Source of the DNA: Chitinophagaceae bacterium
GTDB taxonomy: Bacteria; Bacteroidota; Bacteroidia; Chitinophagales; UBA10324
Assembly: GCA_016717285.1 (NCBI GenBank)
Contig: JADKFU010000002.1
Span: 248,001-312,000, forward strand
DNA: 64,000 nt
Direction: 5' to 3'
Numbering within the stretch: the first letter of the stretch is position 1; each line of letters begins with the position of its first letter. Under the pieces are notes generated by a model that worked only from the letters and a program-made list of their open reading frames with translations, was not told the DNA's origin and made no database searches. Positions 36,463 to 44,761 of the stretch are shown here, piece after piece. A program made the position numbers and the translations under genes.

Positions 36463-36860
36463 GGAATTTAAATGGTGTTATGCATGTCAGACCGGAACCC
36501 ATGACCTGCTCATTCTGTAATTTTGGTTCTTAAATGTAAAATCCGGGGGGCGCCGGGGAAGGAAATCACCCCGGGGGGGGGAGGGGTTCTAAGAAGAGCA
36601 AGATCAATTAGCAAAAGCACTTCGTAAAAAAGTATTGATGGCTGAAGCGAACCGATTATCACAGAAGAGCAAGGCCAAAACGATTCCTATGTCAGATATT
36701 CTGAAGGAAGTTCGTATTGTAAGAGCAGCGCACCACCGTTTGGGTCAGCTATTTATCAATAACAGATCAATTATCATAGGGTGCTTCGGTTTTCTCATAG
36801 TTAGAAGAAGTATTGAACACCGACTAATGCACAAACGTAATTCAACATCCTCCTTATCTT
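36463..36860. other. Intergenic with G-rich junction and broken frame
   Basis: About 398 bases between the pentapeptide gene and the cyclophilin gene. Near 36544-36586 there are several runs of G and C of 5-10 bases, unlike anything around them. This looks like a sequencing or assembly error or a closed gap. The coding-like tail just after it is listed separately. Confidence 0.5.
36593..36730 (+). pseudogene. Possible antitoxin-like C-terminal remnant
   Basis: Directly after the G-rich junction one frame reads EEQDQLAKALRKKVLM then AEANRLSQKSKAKTIPMSDI and LKEVRIVRA. This is lysine-rich and helical, of the style seen in small VapB-like antitoxins that precede PIN toxins. A stop codon lies just upstream at 36590, and no toxin gene follows. 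The start would have been lost in the artefact or by deletion. The reading is weak and only the coding-like phrasing supports it. Confidence 0.25.
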
Positions 36861-37370
36861 TTACTTTCCGGTTACTTCTCCACAATCTGCAATCACCACC
36901 TTTTTGGAAGTGGCGCCACTCCTGCTTCCGAACGATTCTATTTTGGTAACTACCTCCATTCCTTCCATCACTTTTCCGAATACCGTGTGGTTACCATCCA
37001 GCCATGGCGTGGGAACGGTAGTTATAAAAAACTGTGAACCATTCGTGTTCGGTCCTGCATTGGCCATAGAAAGCAGACCGGCTTCAGTGTGCTTGAGAAT
37101 AAAGTTTTCATCAGGGAATTTATTTCCGTAAATACTTTTGCCTCCTGTACCATTGCCATTGGTGAAATCACCTCCCTGGCACATGAAAGAAGTGATGATC
37201 CTGTGAAAACCGGATCCTTTATAGCCGAAACCTTTTTCTCCTGTGCACAATGCGCGAAAATTCTCAGCAGTCTTCGGAACTATATCTGCTCTTAATTCAA
37301 AAACGATTTTGCCAACATTTTCACCGTCAGCAGTTACTTCAAAAAATACCTTTGGATTTTCAGTGGTCAT
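36861..37370 (-). CDS. Cyclophilin-type peptidyl-prolyl isomerase, eukaryotic CypA-like
   Basis: A 169-residue prolyl isomerase that speeds cis-trans isomerisation of X-Pro bonds in protein folding. It has no signal peptide, so it is cytoplasmic. The sequence is of the eukaryotic cyclophilin A type and not the short bacterial PpiA/PpiB type: PKTAENFRALCTGEKGFGYK, GSGFHRIITSFMCQGGDFT, NGTGGKSIYG, FPDENFILKH, SMANAGPNTNGSQFFIT, PWLDGNHTVFGKV and SKKVVIADCG. The catalytic Arg (FHRI) and the Trp that binds cyclosporin in CypA (PWLDG) are present. Transfer from a eukaryote or an old bacterial eukaryote-like lineage are both possible. The gene is alone. Confidence 0.95.
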   Translation of the reverse strand: MTTENPKVFFEVTADGENVGKIVFELRADIVPKTAENFRALCTGEKGFGYKGSGFHRIITSFMCQGGDFTNGNGTGGKSIYGNKFPDENFILKHTEAGLLSMANAGPNTNGSQFFITTVPTPWLDGNHTVFGKVMEGMEVVTKIESFGSRSGATSKKVVIADCGEVTGK

Positions 37371-37788
37371 TATTTGTAAATTAGATTGAGTTAAAATTAT
37401 TGCTGCGAAAATAAACGGATTTGAATCAATATTTCAATTTGTAAAACAGGGCGTAATAAAATTCGCGCATTAGCAATCGGTGAAACTTCGTTCAATGTGG
37501 GATGCATTCAAATAATCTTTTGTTCCACATGCCATCACTTGCATTGCTACTGATAACTTTGCAGACATTTTTGTTATTGTAAGTCTTGTGTCTGAATCAG
37601 CAGTTGGCTGAGACTCTTCACCAGAAAATGAAGGTTAATCATGGTTCTCGAACACCCATTCACGCCACTTTCAAATTCTGCACTTCGAATACCGCACCAT
37701 TGTTTACTGCAGTTTCCGCTTTCCTGAACAAGTCAGCAGAAGTTTTTTGTACATTTCATCTTCTATCGTTTTGATTTGAAATCATCAC
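37371..37788. other. Intergenic, no gene seen
   Basis: About 418 bases between two minus-strand genes. It should hold the cyclophilin promoter. I find no convincing small gene, repeat or terminator. Confidence 0.4.
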
Positions 37789-40002
37789 TCATTCGGGCTT
37801 GATTGCTTTCAACGCGATGCTTGAATTACCTGATAGAATTCTGATCACATAGATCTGGGAAGACAATCTTGCTGTAGGAATGCGAACCACTTGCTGATCA
37901 ATCAGTCTTCCCGGATGATAGCTGAATAAAAATCTTCCTTGCAAATCGAAAACTTGTATCTCCGGGGACACAAATTGTGACCAGTCAGCACGGATGTTCA
38001 GCATTGTAGGATCAAAATAGACAACAGCATTATGAGATTGATTGATACTTGCATAAATGCCACCATAGATATCTGAGTAGAGAATTCCTTTTTCAGTTCC
38101 GACCCACCACTGAAATGACCAGTAGCCTGTGTTTTCAGATGCATCGTATGCATTTTCAAAGCCAATACCTTGAACCTCCATGACGTCATTATAAGTACCA
38201 TCAGGGTATACAGTGTACATTCCTGCACCCTTAGTGCCAACGAACACACCATTGGACCCTGCCCATCCACCAGACGCACTGCTGTAAATCGTTAGAATGG
38301 AATCTGATCCTAATCCGTTACCGGAGTTCAGATAAGTCCAGTTTGAACTTACAAAACTGGAATCACATAAACCATTTGCTCGGGTGCCAATGAATAAAGC
38401 ATTGTATGTTCTTGCTATCGCAATAATGTCATTAGCGGAAATCCCAGAGTTTGTTGTATTAAGAATCCGCCATGTACTTCCATCATAAATTACTACACCA
38501 CTATCAGTTCCGGCATAAAGTACTTGTGCATAGTACTGTAGACACTGAATTTTGTTAGATGGCAGTGGTGAATTTGAAGTTGTGTACATCGTCCAGGAAG
38601 TATCTTCATCAAAATATGCAAGTCCGGCGTTGGTGCCAATCCATACACCGCCGTTATAGTCGCCAAGCACAACTGAATTGATGGTGTCATTTGGCAATGG
38701 AGAATTATCGATCGAATAGCGGCGCCAGGTTGTATCGAAATCCCAGGAATATAATCCGGTATTTGTCCCGATCCACTGAGATGAAATAGGGGAAAAGTAG
38801 CTTGATTTTGAAAGGCAAGTAATCCTATCGGATTGCAGAATAGAATTGTTGTGATCAAATACTGCTTTCACAGCAAGATTATCGTTGTCAATTATCGCAA
38901 GTCCTTTAGTTGTTCCAGCAACAGTTTGAAAATCACTTCCGGGTTGGTACGATGAGATCGAGAGTACAGTATCTGAAGGAAGGGAGGAGTAGCTTAGGCT
39001 GAAAATTGTGGATTGTCCCTCGTGTAATCTCACTAACATTCCATTCGAATATCCGATCCAGACGTTATTCGACGGATCACAATAGACTGCTGTATGTTCA
39101 CCGAAATTAACGGGAAAATAGTGAGGTATCCAATCTTGTCCTTGAAGGAAGTAGACAGCATTCCCATTCACCATAATCACATTACCGGATGTATCTGTTG
39201 TCATTGGAGAAACATAAGTCGAGAATTGTGACCACGGAAAATCAAACGTATCTAGTGAGCCGTGGTTAAACTTGATTATTGCACCGGCACTGTTGGGCCA
39301 AGATGGAATATATGCCGATCCTTGCTTGCTCACTGCCATTGTGTAGAATGCAGGTGAACTATTAAGTACCAATTCAAATGACTCTTCGTAATAACTAATC
39401 AGATTGCCACTGCCAATAGTTCCCATCCAAATGGAATCGGCCTCATCCATCCCGCCACAGTAAATGTTGCCAATCGGACTCGTATGAATACTCCAGTTCT
39501 GCCCATCAAACTCGGCAACTTGATTTGTAACCGCAGTGAAAACGTGGCCAGTGGAAGCGACCTGAAGTGGCATACCAGCCCAACCGATTGCATTTAGTAA
39601 GTCACACGGAAAATTTTGCCATATAACTCCATCAAACTTCAATAGTCCTTTCATTTGGTTTTGACAGCCCATGTAACTTACATAAATGCAATCAACATCA
39701 TTGGAAGCTATAGAAACGAAATCGCCATAATCAAATGAAGGGAAGTCTGATTCACCAAAGATTTCATAGTCTCCTGTAGCAGTGTCCATCGCCATAACCT
39801 CATGGTTCTTTGCTACCCATATTTTTCCGTTCAATAAACAAATTGAACGGATGCTATTATTGTTCTCATAACAGTCAAAGTTTTGGTTCTGAAACCATGT
39901 CCAATCATTTTGCGCTTTTGAAGAAAAGCCAATCACAATTAAGACCGCGAAGATTAAACTTTGCTTTATCAACTGTGGGAATGATGCTGTATGATGTATC
40001 AT
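37789..40002 (-). CDS. Secreted beta-propeller protein, probable T9SS cargo
   Basis: A 737-residue exported protein. The signal peptide is in LIFAVLIVIGFSSKAQN. Residues about 35-660 carry propeller blades of the two-component-regulator (Reg_prop) style, with the recurring phrase GVWIGTNAGLAYFD and cores such as VAKNHEVMAMD, WIGTNTGLYSWD, LFIGTRANGLCD. Unlike true hybrid sensors there is no membrane helix, kinase or Y_Y_Y domain. The last about 75 residues (EIQVFDLQGRFLFSYHP to SQIYVIRILSG) look like a divergent T9SS sorting tail. Function is likely binding or structure at the surface. It is divergent from the GH106-like gene. Confidence 0.82.
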   Translation of the reverse strand: MIHHTASFPQLIKQSLIFAVLIVIGFSSKAQNDWTWFQNQNFDCYENNNSIRSICLLNGKIWVAKNHEVMAMDTATGDYEIFGESDFPSFDYGDFVSIASNDVDCIYVSYMGCQNQMKGLLKFDGVIWQNFPCDLLNAIGWAGMPLQVASTGHVFTAVTNQVAEFDGQNWSIHTSPIGNIYCGGMDEADSIWMGTIGSGNLISYYEESFELVLNSSPAFYTMAVSKQGSAYIPSWPNSAGAIIKFNHGSLDTFDFPWSQFSTYVSPMTTDTSGNVIMVNGNAVYFLQGQDWIPHYFPVNFGEHTAVYCDPSNNVWIGYSNGMLVRLHEGQSTIFSLSYSSLPSDTVLSISSYQPGSDFQTVAGTTKGLAIIDNDNLAVKAVFDHNNSILQSDRITCLSKSSYFSPISSQWIGTNTGLYSWDFDTTWRRYSIDNSPLPNDTINSVVLGDYNGGVWIGTNAGLAYFDEDTSWTMYTTSNSPLPSNKIQCLQYYAQVLYAGTDSGVVIYDGSTWRILNTTNSGISANDIIAIARTYNALFIGTRANGLCDSSFVSSNWTYLNSGNGLGSDSILTIYSSASGGWAGSNGVFVGTKGAGMYTVYPDGTYNDVMEVQGIGFENAYDASENTGYWSFQWWVGTEKGILYSDIYGGIYASINQSHNAVVYFDPTMLNIRADWSQFVSPEIQVFDLQGRFLFSYHPGRLIDQQVVRIPTARLSSQIYVIRILSGNSSIALKAIKPE

Positions 40003-40060
40003 GTAGCAAGATATTCAGTGTGGTAATAAAGTTACTAAATCCTGTACTATGCCTTAGCTG

Positions 40061-40091
40061 TTTGTTGAACTATGGAATAATTTAAGTTTTG
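40061..40091 (+). promoter_or_regulatory. Possible Bacteroidota-type promoter of GH106-like gene
   Basis: TTTG at 40061-40064 and TAAGTTTTG-like box at 40083-40091 approximate the -33 TTTG and -7 TAnnTTTG elements, 18 bases apart, 29 bases ahead of the preferred ATG at 40121. The -7 box has one extra base. Confidence 0.35.
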
Positions 40092-40120
40092 ACCGAAGTC
40101 GTTTTCTAAATTTGAGCTCA

Positions 40121-42124
40121 ATGAAATTATACTGCTGCATTTTTTTCCTTATTGCAATAATGATAGGCTCGCTGGATAGCTGCAAGCAAAATGCAACACC
40201 TGCTGTTGAACCTGTTTCATATTACAACAGTTCAAAGCCATTTGTGAGATGGTGGTGGTTCGCTACCGAGATTAAAAAACCGGATATCAGGCATCAGCTC
40301 GACTGGGTGAAAGAAATGAATTTTGGCGGCGTGGAAATTTGCTGGCTGTATCCGTTGTATCGCTATCAGAAAATGTATGCGGAGAAATACAACCGCCATT
40401 ATCCCATTGATACGTCTGCACAGAAATGGCTCAGTCCCGAATGGTCGGAGATGGTGGCTTATGCAAAATCGTATGCTGATTCCATTGGGATCTCCTGCGA
40501 TTTTACTTTCGGCAGTGCATGGATCATTGCTGCAACTTACACAGACCAAGCTCACCGTACACAGATCTATGGTGATACCGCTTTCAGACAAGCTTTAACT
40601 TATGCATGGACGTATCCTGATACACAATGGGTAGTTAATCATCTCGACAGCAATGCCTTTAAGCTTTATGCCGAACCCTTTGTGCCTGCTCTGAAGAATG
40701 CACTGAGAGGATCGAAGTCCGCGTTGTTCACCGATTCATGGGAGATCAAGCTGAATGCTACCAATAAAATCTGGACGCAGGGTTTTGAAAAAACATTTCG
40801 TGAAAAATTTGGCTACGACATTATTCCTTACATGAAATCCGGTCTCGATTCTTTTCCTGATGTTCGGTACGATTACATGTTGCATCTGGATGATTATGTT
40901 ACAAGCGGTTATTACAAACCCTTTGTAGAAAAATGCAAACAGTTGGGCGCATGGTCTAAAGTGCAGTGCCTCGGCGCACCAGCCGATGTGATGACGCTCT
41001 ATTCGCTCGTCGACATACCTGAAACGGAAGCGATGCTGAATAACCCGCGCTATGGAAGGATCGTGAGTTCTGCAGCCTGTCTCGCTTCAAAAAAATTAGT
41101 ATCCAGCGAAACCTTCACCTGCATGTATGGATTTCCTGCAACGTATCTGCGACAGGAACAAACTGCTGATCTTAAAATGGTGGCCGATGCATTATTCGCC
41201 CAGGGAATCAATCATCATGTTTATCATGGCATGCCGTATAATCCTAAGGGTTCTGATTCGATTGATTTTTTTGCCACTACTTATTTTGGACCGAACGGAA
41301 GCCTGACACCGGAATTACCTGCCTTCAATTCCTATATCGAAAAAGTCTCCGGCTTAATGCAACAAGGAAAAGCATACTCGGATGTCGCTGTGTATATTCC
41401 TTATGAAGACGGTGTGATGAAAGGTGCCTATCCTCCGGAACGGCAACGTGTTTGGGTTTGGGGTGAATATGAATTGAGATACGTGTATCCTCCGGAAGAA
41501 ACAGAAGGCTATCATCCAATTTGGATCAACCGGCATTTTTTGGAAGAAGCAAAATTTCAAGACGGTAAATTGATAGTTGGCGATGCAGCATTCTCTGTTC
41601 TTTACATTGATGTTGACTACATGGATATCCGTGCTCTGAAAAAAGTTTTAGCATTTGCAAAAGAAGGATTGCCGGTCTGTATGAAGCGACAACCCAAACA
41701 ACCGGGCTTCATGAAGTCGCCGGAGTATACGAAGATGCTGGAAGAATTATCTTCCCTGAGTAATGTTTCCGAAAAATTTGAAAATGTTGTTCAGCATCCT
41801 CCGCTCATACAGGGAGATAGTATTCCCGAATATTGGTGCAGGGTTACTAAAGATGGCACGTACTACTTGTTCCTTGCACAACCATTTGCGAAAGACCTGA
41901 AGTATCCTGTTTATTCAGGTCAATCGTTGATGGAGCATTCCGACTTTCGTGATCTCACGATCAACGTAAATGGAAAAATCATTCATCATAAATTTGAGTT
42001 CAAACCATATCAATCGCTTCTACTGAAAATCGCACCGAATGGTAAAATTGAATTGGTTGATATCACGTTTGTGCCGAAAGACCCGGTAGTTCGTCCGAGA
42101 GAGGAGCAGAAAATGTATTTTTAA
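40121..42124 (+). CDS. GH106-like glycoside hydrolase (alpha-L-rhamnosidase-like), lipoprotein
   Basis: A 667-residue lipoprotein enzyme candidate. I prefer the ATG at 40121 to the TTG at 40112. The signal ends in a lipobox-like SLDSCKQ. The N-terminal phrase FVRWWWFATEIKKPDIRHQL and the MNFGGVEICWLYPLY segment are typical of GH106-type enzymes, which release alpha-L-rhamnose from pectin, as is ALFTDSWEIKLN further on. GAPADVMTLYSLVDIPETEAM and INHHVYHGMPYNPKG follow. It is shorter than many GH106 proteins (often over 900 residues), and the terminal sandwich is short. The adjacent GH28 gene supports action on pectic polymers. Specificity is inferred from family resemblance. Confidence 0.75.
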   Translation: MKLYCCIFFLIAIMIGSLDSCKQNATPAVEPVSYYNSSKPFVRWWWFATEIKKPDIRHQLDWVKEMNFGGVEICWLYPLYRYQKMYAEKYNRHYPIDTSAQKWLSPEWSEMVAYAKSYADSIGISCDFTFGSAWIIAATYTDQAHRTQIYGDTAFRQALTYAWTYPDTQWVVNHLDSNAFKLYAEPFVPALKNALRGSKSALFTDSWEIKLNATNKIWTQGFEKTFREKFGYDIIPYMKSGLDSFPDVRYDYMLHLDDYVTSGYYKPFVEKCKQLGAWSKVQCLGAPADVMTLYSLVDIPETEAMLNNPRYGRIVSSAACLASKKLVSSETFTCMYGFPATYLRQEQTADLKMVADALFAQGINHHVYHGMPYNPKGSDSIDFFATTYFGPNGSLTPELPAFNSYIEKVSGLMQQGKAYSDVAVYIPYEDGVMKGAYPPERQRVWVWGEYELRYVYPPEETEGYHPIWINRHFLEEAKFQDGKLIVGDAAFSVLYIDVDYMDIRALKKVLAFAKEGLPVCMKRQPKQPGFMKSPEYTKMLEELSSLSNVSEKFENVVQHPPLIQGDSIPEYWCRVTKDGTYYLFLAQPFAKDLKYPVYSGQSLMEHSDFRDLTINVNGKIIHHKFEFKPYQSLLLKIAPNGKIELVDITFVPKDPVVRPREEQKMYF

Positions 42125-42143
42125 TTTAGAATGGAGAATTTAG

Positions 42144-42248
42144 AATCATAAGTGTTCGAAACCTTCCTAACATTTTTTTGTCACTTTTTTTTAGAAAAAA
42201 AGTAACCAAAAAAATCGCGATTCCCGAACGGCTCCGCCCGGGAATCGC
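42144..42248. repeat. Partial dispersed repeat and GC-rich hairpin
   Basis: ATCATAAGTGTTCGAAACCTT at 42145-42165 matches the start of the dispersed repeat at 61843-61861. It is followed by a T-run/A-run palindrome (near 42181-42207) and a 10-bp stem GCGATTCCCG (42217-42226) with CGGGAATCGC (42239-42248). This could terminate the GH106-like transcript. Confidence 0.6.
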
Positions 42249-42401
42249 AGCCTCACGCCCGGCATTGATTCTGCAGTTTTGCTAATTCATACGTGACTGG
42301 CCTTTAGTTGTGGACTGAGTCACACCGACCGCGGGCAGAATTTTTTTCCAGGGTTTGCTCAACAAAATTAATCTCACAGTGGTGCAGATGTGTAATCACA
42401 G

Positions 42402-42513
42402 ATGTTCGAAACCTTGAGCTGTTAAATTTATGGTGAAGATCAATGTTCTAAATGGACGAGCGTGAAAAAAAAATTGTCACAGTGAGCGGAGTCGAACTGC
42501 GACAATTTTTTTT
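42402..42513. repeat. Dispersed intergenic repeat, copy A
   Basis: Starts ATGTTCGAAACCTTGAGC, then TTAAATTTATG, and ends in a hairpin with the left arm AAATTGTCACAGT, a GAGCGGAGTCGA loop and the right arm ACTGCGACAATTT, flanked by A and T runs. Related copies lie at 45895 and 61843. The hairpin with its T run could also act as a terminator. Confidence 0.75.
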
Positions 42514-42705
42514 ATGAGAGGTTTAACGAAATTCCTGAATTCGACTGACATTTATTTAACCACTACACCCATCGTAAACCGGATAGATTTATTTACAAGA
42601 AAAGCCTATGTTGTAATTGTGTCTGATTTACTTCGTTCGGCAGATTGCAGGTGCAAGAAACTGCTTAGTGAATTTCTTAAGTGCCTTTTTCATTATCTTT
42701 GAATT

Positions 42706-42945
42706 ATGAAAACAGAAGTAATCAGCAGCGATCCTGAAATTCTTGGCGGAACACCTGTATTCAAAAGCACGCGCGTTCCCATTCAAATATTATTCGATCA
42801 CCTCGACAGCGGTTTATCAATCGAAGACTTCCTGAAAAGTTTCCCCACAGTTACACGCGAGCAGGTGCATCAATTGCTCGACATTGCTGAAACAGTTCTT
42901 TCTTCAGTACACATCTCAGAATGGTATGAAAGTACTGCTCGATGA
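42706..42945 (+). CDS. DUF433 antitoxin
   Basis: A 79-residue DUF433 protein, a class of VapB-like antitoxins. It has the family opening of EVISSDPEILGGTPVFKSTR followed by VPIQILFDHLDSGLSIEDFL and the helix-turn-helix-like TVTREQVHQLLDIAE. The following gene is a DUF5615 PIN-like protein, its usual toxin partner, with starts overlapping by 20 bases. It should bind its own promoter and neutralise the toxin by direct contact. It probably represses transcription of the pair. Confidence 0.88.
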   Translation: MKTEVISSDPEILGGTPVFKSTRVPIQILFDHLDSGLSIEDFLKSFPTVTREQVHQLLDIAETVLSSVHISEWYESTAR

Positions 42946-43246
42946 GAATCTTCCGGAAGAATTGAAAGCCGACCTTCATCAGCACGAAGTATATTCCATC
43001 CGTGAGATGAATTGGAAAGGAAAAAAGAATGGAGAACTGCTGCAGCTACTCGAACAAAATGGATTTGGGGTGTTTCTTACCTCTGATAAAAACCTTCGTC
43101 ATCAACAAAACCTGAAAAAATATTCCATTGTTGTTATGTTGCTTGATGTAAAGCAAAATACTTATCCTGCAATAAAGATTTTAGTTCCAAACATTTTGAG
43201 GGAACTGAAAAAGAAATTAGCAGGAGGGTTGATCATCATTCCATAA
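42926..43246 (+). CDS. DUF5615 PIN-like toxin
   Basis: A 106-residue protein of the PIN-like (DUF5615, Mut7-C-like) toxin class, a predicted ribonuclease. The open frame extends upstream to 42884, but the ATG at 42926 gives MKVLLDENLPEELKADL, the canonical start with acidic DEN at the active site. Later acidic residues lie in FLTSDKNLRHQQNL, another family signature. The start overlaps the last 20 bases of the DUF433 gene, so the two are translationally coupled. The pair sits between two pectin-type glycoside hydrolases, so it may be a stray mobile module. Confidence 0.85.
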   Translation: MKVLLDENLPEELKADLHQHEVYSIREMNWKGKKNGELLQLLEQNGFGVFLTSDKNLRHQQNLKKYSIVVMLLDVKQNTYPAIKILVPNILRELKKKLAGGLIIIP

Positions 43247-43264
43247 TTCATCTACCTAATATCG

Positions 43265-44761
43265 ATGCGCATTTTAATTCTATTCTTTTTTCTTATCCTC
43301 AACGTATATGTCCTTACTGCTCACGATTACAACATTCTCGATTTTGGTGCAGTGCCCGATGGAAAAACACTAAACACATCCGCAATTCAATCTGCCATTG
43401 ATGCGGCATCAAAAAATGCAAGTGGACGGGTAATAATCCCCGAAGGAATTTTTTTAACCGGCAGCATCATTTTGAAATCAGGTGTTGAATTGCATTTACT
43501 GAATAAAGCTGTGTTGCTTGGAAGTACCAACCCTGATCATTATCGTAAACTAAACCGGTGGATAGCGCTGATATTGGCAGACAGTCAAAGCAATATCGCC
43601 ATTACAGGCAAAGGACAAATCGATGGACAGGGACGCCGTTTGGCACTGAATATTGACAGTCTGTTTTATGCCGGCAAGCTCGACAGTGCGAGTTATAATT
43701 TCGAAGAAGGTAGACCATCGTATTTGGTGCGGCCTCAACTCATCGAGTTTGAAAGATGTAAAAATATCAAAGTCAGCAATGTGACGCTGCTGAATGCAGC
43801 CTGTTGGGTACAGACTTATGATCAATGCTCCAATATTATTCTTGACAGCGTTACAGTAAACAGCGATGCCTACTGGAACAATGATGGCATTGACATACAG
43901 GATTGCCGCAACGTGCGTATCACGAATTGTAATGTGAATGCTTCCGATGACGGCATTTGCCTGAAGTCACACTCAGCGGATTATTCTTGTGACAGTATTT
44001 ATATCGCCAACTGCACAGTGCGCTCAAGTGCCAGCGCCATTAAATTCGGCACAAGGTCGCATGGCGGATTTAAAGATATAACGATTGAACACATCAGGAT
44101 CTATGACACCTTCAGGTCTGCAATAGCCATTGAGTGTGTTGACGGAGGAACACTGGAAAATGTATTGATACAAAATATTGATGCAGTGAATACCGGGAAT
44201 GCAATCTTTATCCGGCTCGGCGACAGAAACCCGACAACCAACGCCGGGACTTTGAAAAATGTTACGCTGAAGAACATAAAGGTGGAGATAGCATTCGGTC
44301 GTCCGGATGATGCTTATGAAATTCGCGGACCCGCTTTGCCATTCTTTCACAATACAATACCTTCATCCATTACAGGAATTCCAGGTCATCGTGTAGAAAA
44401 TGTAAAATTGGAGAACATTGAAATCAGTTTTCCGGGAAGAGGCAACAATGGTTTAGCCAACATGCCCCTTTCACGATTGGATGCTGTGCCGGAGAAGATA
44501 GATGGCTATCCGGAGTTTTCTATGTTTGGCGAATTACCTGCCTGGGGTTTTTACGTGCGGCACATGGATGGTTTGACGATGAAGAATATTAAGCTCAGCA
44601 TTGCCGCACCGGATTATCGGCCGGCAATGGTATTTGATGATGTTCGTAATTTGAATATTGAGTCAGTGATCATAAACGGAGATAATAAACCCATGCATTT
44701 TATTTTGCATAAAACAGAAGATGTGAAAATTGATAATGAACAAGCTGTGCAGAGATTGTAG
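43265..44761 (+). CDS. GH28 polygalacturonase-family enzyme
   Basis: A 498-residue exported right-handed beta-helix enzyme. The signal peptide is LFFFLILNVYVLTA, and the pectin-lyase fold begins DYNILDFGAVPDGKTLNTSA. GH28 landmarks are NNDGIDI (NTD motif, about residue 206), SDDGICLKS (DD pair, about 227), SHGG (GHG motif, about 265) and a later IRLGDR in place of the RIK motif. Members cleave galacturonan or rhamnogalacturonan. A GH106-like gene upstream fits pectin degradation; there is no SusCD pair in the window. It is directly followed by a lipoprotein gene with no gap. Confidence 0.92.
   Translation: MRILILFFFLILNVYVLTAHDYNILDFGAVPDGKTLNTSAIQSAIDAASKNASGRVIIPEGIFLTGSIILKSGVELHLLNKAVLLGSTNPDHYRKLNRWIALILADSQSNIAITGKGQIDGQGRRLALNIDSLFYAGKLDSASYNFEEGRPSYLVRPQLIEFERCKNIKVSNVTLLNAACWVQTYDQCSNIILDSVTVNSDAYWNNDGIDIQDCRNVRITNCNVNASDDGICLKSHSADYSCDSIYIANCTVRSSASAIKFGTRSHGGFKDITIEHIRIYDTFRSAIAIECVDGGTLENVLIQNIDAVNTGNAIFIRLGDRNPTTNAGTLKNVTLKNIKVEIAFGRPDDAYEIRGPALPFFHNTIPSSITGIPGHRVENVKLENIEISFPGRGNNGLANMPLSRLDAVPEKIDGYPEFSMFGELPAWGFYVRHMDGLTMKNIKLSIAAPDYRPAMVFDDVRNLNIESVIINGDNKPMHFILHKTEDVKIDNEQAVQRL

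Noticed and set aside
37586..37774. 62-codon plus-strand frame between cyclophilin and the propeller gene
   Set aside because: No homology recognised, no start context and ordinary composition for non-coding DNA.
42402..42420. GTTCGAAACC resembling a tRNA T-arm
   Set aside because: No acceptor stem, anticodon arm or D-arm can be built around it; the same sequence recurs as part of the dispersed repeat.
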